Below the pieces are notes generated by a model. That model searched no databases, had not been told where the DNA came from, and saw nothing but the letters and a program-made list of their open reading frames with translations. From Oryzobacter faecalis (GTDB lineage Bacteria > Actinomycetota > Actinomycetes > Actinomycetales > Dermatophilaceae), in NCBI RefSeq assembly GCF_046764005.1, contig NZ_JBKOFW010000003.1, forward strand, positions 372,001-436,000: a stretch of 64,000 bases of DNA, given 5' to 3'. The translations under genes and the position numbers were made by a program. Of this stretch, positions 61,520 to 64,000 are shown piece by piece; within the stretch, counting starts at the first letter, position 1, and every line of letters starts with the position of its first letter.

Positions 61520-62218
61520 GTGACGGACCTCATCGACACCACGGAGATGTACCTCCGCACCATCTTCGAGCTCGAGGAGGAGGGCATCACGCCCCTGCGC
61601 GCCCGCATCGCCGAGCGCCTCGGCCACTCCGGCCCCACCGTCTCGCAGACGATCGGCCGCATGGAGCGCGACGGCCTCGTCCACGTCGCCGGCGACCGGC
61701 ACCTCGAGCTCTCCGACGAAGGCCGCCTCCTCGCGACGCGGGTCATGCGCAAGCACCGCATCGCCGAGCGGCTGCTCGTCGACGTCATCGGGCTCGAGTG
61801 GGAGTACGTCCACGACGAGGCGTGCCGCTGGGAGCACGTCATGTCCGAGCGGGTCGAGCGCAAGATCCTCGCGATCCTCCCGGACCACGCCCTCTCCCCG
61901 TACGGCAACCCCATCCCCGGGCTCGAGGAGCTCGGCGACCTCGGCGAGCGCATCGACTTCCGCCAGGGGCTGAACACCCTCGACGAGGTCGCGGGCGAGG
62001 AGGCCGTCACCGTCGTCGTGCGCCGCATCGGCGAGCCGGTCCAGGTCGACTCCGAGGCCCTCGCCCTGCTCACCGCCGCCGGGCTGCTGCCCGGCCAGCC
62101 GGCCCGCGTGCGGCGCGACGGCGCGCGCGTCGTCGCGTTCCGCGACGGCGCCGAGGAGTCCTCGGGCGTCTCGCTGCCGGGCGAGGTCGCCTCGCACGTG
62201 TTCGTCCAGGCGACCTGA
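61520..62218 (+). CDS. ideR: Iron-dependent transcriptional repressor
   Basis: A DtxR-family metalloregulator of 232 residues. All seven classical metal ligands are at the DtxR positions: M10, H79, E83, H98, C102, E105 and H106. The winged helix is at about 5-60 (RIAERLGHSGPTVSQTIGRM), the dimerisation region with metal sites at 65-140, and a C-terminal SH3-like domain at about 150-230. These intact ligands indicate an iron-type IdeR rather than MntR, which lacks Cys102. GTG 61520 is seven bases after TAGGCT. Target iron boxes are not evident in this window. Confidence 0.88.
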   Translation: MTDLIDTTEMYLRTIFELEEEGITPLRARIAERLGHSGPTVSQTIGRMERDGLVHVAGDRHLELSDEGRLLATRVMRKHRIAERLLVDVIGLEWEYVHDEACRWEHVMSERVERKILAILPDHALSPYGNPIPGLEELGDLGERIDFRQGLNTLDEVAGEEAVTVVVRRIGEPVQVDSEALALLTAAGLLPGQPARVRRDGARVVAFRDGAEESSGVSLPGEVASHVFVQAT

Positions 62219-62344
62219 GTCACACCCTCGACGAGCCTGAGAGCGACCTCAGCGCGGATGGATCGGCGCATCGTCGCAGGTCAGATGGGGTTCGGCGGGT
62301 GGCCGGCCGTTGTCGGACCGTTCACCCGTCAACGACTCGCCGTT

Positions 62345-62358
62345 ACCGGAATGTGACG
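62345..62358 (+). promoter_or_regulatory. Shared promoter motif ACCGGAATGTNACG (copy 2)
   Basis: ACCGGAATGTGACG, preceded by GTT, lies 64 bases before the secreted peptidase start, with TACGGT (62377-62382) as a possible -10. The same motif occurs at 7466-7479 upstream of the M23 peptidase. GTTACC-GAAT-GTGACG reads as a direct repeat with a ten- to eleven-base period. Confidence 0.5.
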
Positions 62359-62421
62359 TAGGGCCCCCCGGTGGCCTACGGTGGGTCGCGATCAGTACCC
62401 GCCCCGGAAGGCAAGTCCCCC

Positions 62422-63186
62422 GTGTCACGTCATCGTGCCCCCGGTCGGCGCCGCGCCCATGGTGCAGTTCGTCGTCTCCCGGACGGTTTCCCGCGCCTCA
62501 GTGCGTCGTGGGCCGTCAAGTCCGTCGCCAGCATCGGCGTCGTCGGCGGTGCCGCCGCCGCCCTGGCCCTCCCCGTGGGGGCCGAGCCCGGCGCCGCGGC
62601 GCTGAGCCTGCCCACCGCCACGACGAGTGCCGTCGAGGGCCGCGCCGCCGATGTCGCGTCGCGCTCCGCCGCCCGCTCGGCGCCCGAGCCGGCCGTCTCC
62701 GCCCCCGCGGAGGCCGCGCCCGCCGCCCCCGAGACCGTCGGTGTCACCGGCCTGAAGGCCGTCGCCAAGCCCACGCCGAAGCCGCAGGCCCGCTCGACCG
62801 CGTCGAAGAGCCCCTCCGGCGGCGGCGACACGTCGTACGTCAAGGTGTCGGGCATCGCCGCGAAGTGCTCGGGCATCGGCCTGACGACGACCGCCAAGGT
62901 CCTCTGCACGGCCGTCGAGAACAAGTACGGCATTCCCTCGATCGGCGGCTACCGCCCGAACGCCGGGGAGCACAGCACCGGCCAGGCCATCGACTTCATG
63001 ATCGGCAGCAGCTCCGAGGGCGACGCCGTCGCCGCGTTCGTGCAGGCCAACTACTCGCGCTACAACGTCAAGTACATCATCTGGCAGCAGCGCTACTGGG
63101 CGCCCGGCGAGGGCTGGAGCATGATGGAGGACCGCGGCTCGCCCACGGCGAACCACATGGACCACGTCCACGTCACGGTCAACTGA
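62422..63186 (+). CDS. Secreted LAS-type peptidase-like protein (ARB-07466/VldE-like C-terminal domain)
   Basis: A 254-residue exported protein. A long Arg-rich n-region, the hydrophobic VASIGVVGGAAAALALPVGA and an AxA-like cleavage site are followed by an Ala/Pro linker to about residue 130. The C-terminal domain (CSGIGLTTTAKVLCTAVENK, IGGYRPNAGEHSTGQAIDFM, NHMDHVHVTV) carries the HxxxxxxD and HxH zinc ligands of LAS/M15-type carboxypeptidases. GTG 62422 was chosen from the signal peptide. It shares a promoter motif with the M23 peptidase gene at 7535, suggesting co-regulated wall remodelling. Confidence 0.82.
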   Translation: MSRHRAPGRRRAHGAVRRLPDGFPRLSASWAVKSVASIGVVGGAAAALALPVGAEPGAAALSLPTATTSAVEGRAADVASRSAARSAPEPAVSAPAEAAPAAPETVGVTGLKAVAKPTPKPQARSTASKSPSGGGDTSYVKVSGIAAKCSGIGLTTTAKVLCTAVENKYGIPSIGGYRPNAGEHSTGQAIDFMIGSSSEGDAVAAFVQANYSRYNVKYIIWQQRYWAPGEGWSMMEDRGSPTANHMDHVHVTVN

Positions 63187-63207
63187 CCGCGCGCAGCACG
63201 ACCACGA

Positions 63208-63240
63208 ACGGGCCCGTCACCGCACCGGTGACGGGCCCGT
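63208..63240. terminator. Bidirectional terminator
   Basis: ACGGGCCCGTCACCG and CGGTGACGGGCCCGT form a perfect 15-base stem with a three-base loop between the convergent peptidase (ends 63186) and macrodomain (ends 63248) genes. Confidence 0.88.
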
Positions 63241-63247
63241 CGTCGAC

Positions 63248-63787
63248 TCAGGGGAGCCGGTCGGCCAGCTCGGCGTCGAACGCGTGGAGCAGGTCCTCGG
63301 AGAACAGGACGAACCGCACGAGGTCCAGGCCCGGGGCGGCCGCGGTGTCAGCGCGCACCGCGGCGACGGCCACCGCGGCCACCTCGGTGCCGATCCACCC
63401 GTAGACACCGGCGCTCACCGCGGGGAAGGCCACCGACCGCGCCCCGACCGCCCGCGCGACCGCGAGGCTGCGGGTGAAGCAGGAGGCGAGGAGAGCGGGC
63501 TCGGTCTGCCCGCGGTGCCGGTTCGGCCCGACCGTGTGGATGACGAAGCGCGCCCGCAGCGCGCCCGCACCCGTCGCCACGGCCTCGCCGACGGGGAGCC
63601 CGCCCGGGAGGGTCGTCCGGCGCAGCTCGCGGCACTCCTCGAGCAGGGCGGGTCCCGCGGCGGCGTGGATGGCCCCGTCGACGCCCCCGCCGCCGAGCAG
63701 CGAGGAGTTCGCCGCGTTGACGACGGCGTCGACCTCCTGCGTCGTGATGTCGCCGCGCACCGCCTCGATGACCGTCGTCCCCGTCAT
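63248..63787 (-). CDS. Macrodomain protein (O-acetyl-ADP-ribose deacetylase-like)
   Basis: A 179-residue macrodomain that binds ADP-ribose and its derivatives. GDITTQEVDAVVNAANSSLL with GGGGVDGAIHAAAG, and SVAFPAVSAGVYGWIG, are the ligand-binding loops of YmdB-type enzymes. ATG 63787 is six bases after TAGGCT. No ADP-ribosyltransferase is adjacent, so a general deacetylase role is likely. Confidence 0.9.
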   Translation of the reverse strand: MTGTTVIEAVRGDITTQEVDAVVNAANSSLLGGGGVDGAIHAAAGPALLEECRELRRTTLPGGLPVGEAVATGAGALRARFVIHTVGPNRHRGQTEPALLASCFTRSLAVARAVGARSVAFPAVSAGVYGWIGTEVAAVAVAAVRADTAAAPGLDLVRFVLFSEDLLHAFDAELADRLP

Positions 63788-63813
63788 CCCCGCAGCCTAG
63801 GCCCGGCTGACGA

Positions 63814-63850
63814 GGTCCCACCGGTCCCACGGATCCCACCCGGTCCCACC
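63814..63850. repeat. Short imperfect tandem repeat
   Basis: Four near-copies of GGTCCCACC (GGTCCCACC, GGTCCCAC, GGATCCCACC, CGGTCCCACC) lie in the spacer between the divergent macrodomain gene and the last partial gene. Confidence 0.6.
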
Positions 63851-63941
63851 CGTTCGGGTCACGCGCGGACGGTTCGCAACCCATACTGGTGAGCGCGCAG
63901 GGGAGTCCGTGGTCCCGAGTCCGAGAGGCGAGAGAACACCC

Positions 63942-64000
63942 GTGACCGGGAGAACGGTGACGTTCGCGGCGGCCTACGCGCTCGCCATCTACGTAGGGCG
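63942..64000 (+). CDS. Partial CDS, N-terminus of a membrane protein
   Basis: GTG 63942 with an upstream GAGAGGCGAGAG opens a frame that continues beyond the window: VTGRTVTFAAAYALAIYVG. The hydrophobic, aromatic start looks like the first helix of a MASE1-type sensor domain, but 19 residues are too few to be sure. A CATACT hexamer at 63882-63887 could be its -10. Confidence 0.5.
   Translation, partial: MTGRTVTFAAAYALAIYVG

Overview
The window is very GC-rich, densely coded chromosomal DNA from an actinobacterium. GTG starts are frequent, spacers are short, and the gene content is typical of the phylum: IdeR/DtxR regulator, DUF3027, DUF2530, DUF3263, DUF3349, WXG100, GAF-ANTAR, long CspB, groEL under CIRCE control, and F420-type LLM oxidoreductase. 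Gene style and neighbourhoods suggest Micrococcales, probably an Intrasporangiaceae-like genus; that placement is an inference. There are no rRNA or tRNA genes, CRISPR arrays, complete insertion sequences or prophage, and no gene-free stretch longer than 300 bases. It reads as core chromosome rather than an island.

Layout. 0-10.5 kb: a probable MerR regulator (partial) diverging from hsp20, a PGM1-type ATP-grasp ligase, a GAF-ANTAR regulator, a MobA-like enzyme, an RsbA-type anti-sigma protein, a P-loop kinase/LLM oxidoreductase fusion, MarR, a secreted M23 peptidase, and a histidine kinase and response regulator encoded convergently with overlapping 3' ends. 10.5-16 kb: DUF2231 membrane protein, gabT, an MFS transporter, a lipoprotein, an acyl-CoA dehydrogenase. 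16-19.3 kb: a molybdate operon (HTH-TOBE regulator, modA, modB, modC) with stop/start overlaps throughout. 19.3-25.9 kb: GDSL hydrolase and ung, HAD phosphatase, a PLP decarboxylase, DUF3263, and a DUF3349/small membrane protein/PitA phosphate cluster. 26-35 kb: DedA, groEL behind two CIRCE operators, a PhoD-like phosphatase, a LolD/FtsX-type ABC pair, a lone WXG100 protein. 35-43.4 kb: a YcaQ-type DNA glycosylase diverging from a DUF4031-Nudix fusion, an HD hydrolase, a large DUF2339 membrane protein, and a response regulator/histidine kinase/HtrA protease operon with the same order as mycobacterial mprA-mprB-pepD. 43.4-64 kb: HMG-CoA lyase, cspB-DUF3027, a purine permease, a MarR-MFS-microprotein unit, serC, citrate synthase, a NYN-LOTUS protein, pdxH, an SDR/hotdog-like pair, MFS, IdeR, a secreted LAS-type peptidase, a macrodomain protein, and the start of a further gene.

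Two features run through the whole window. First, at least 28 genes begin with a start codon 6-7 bases after a TANNNT-like -10 hexamer and lack a Shine-Dalgarno sequence, so leaderless transcription looks like the default here; I used it to choose many starts. Second, nine long palindromic or repeat elements sit in intergenic spacers. Two sequence types occur twice at distant loci, and several copies lie between divergent genes where they cannot be ordinary terminators. These palindromes are the best candidate for something undescribed.
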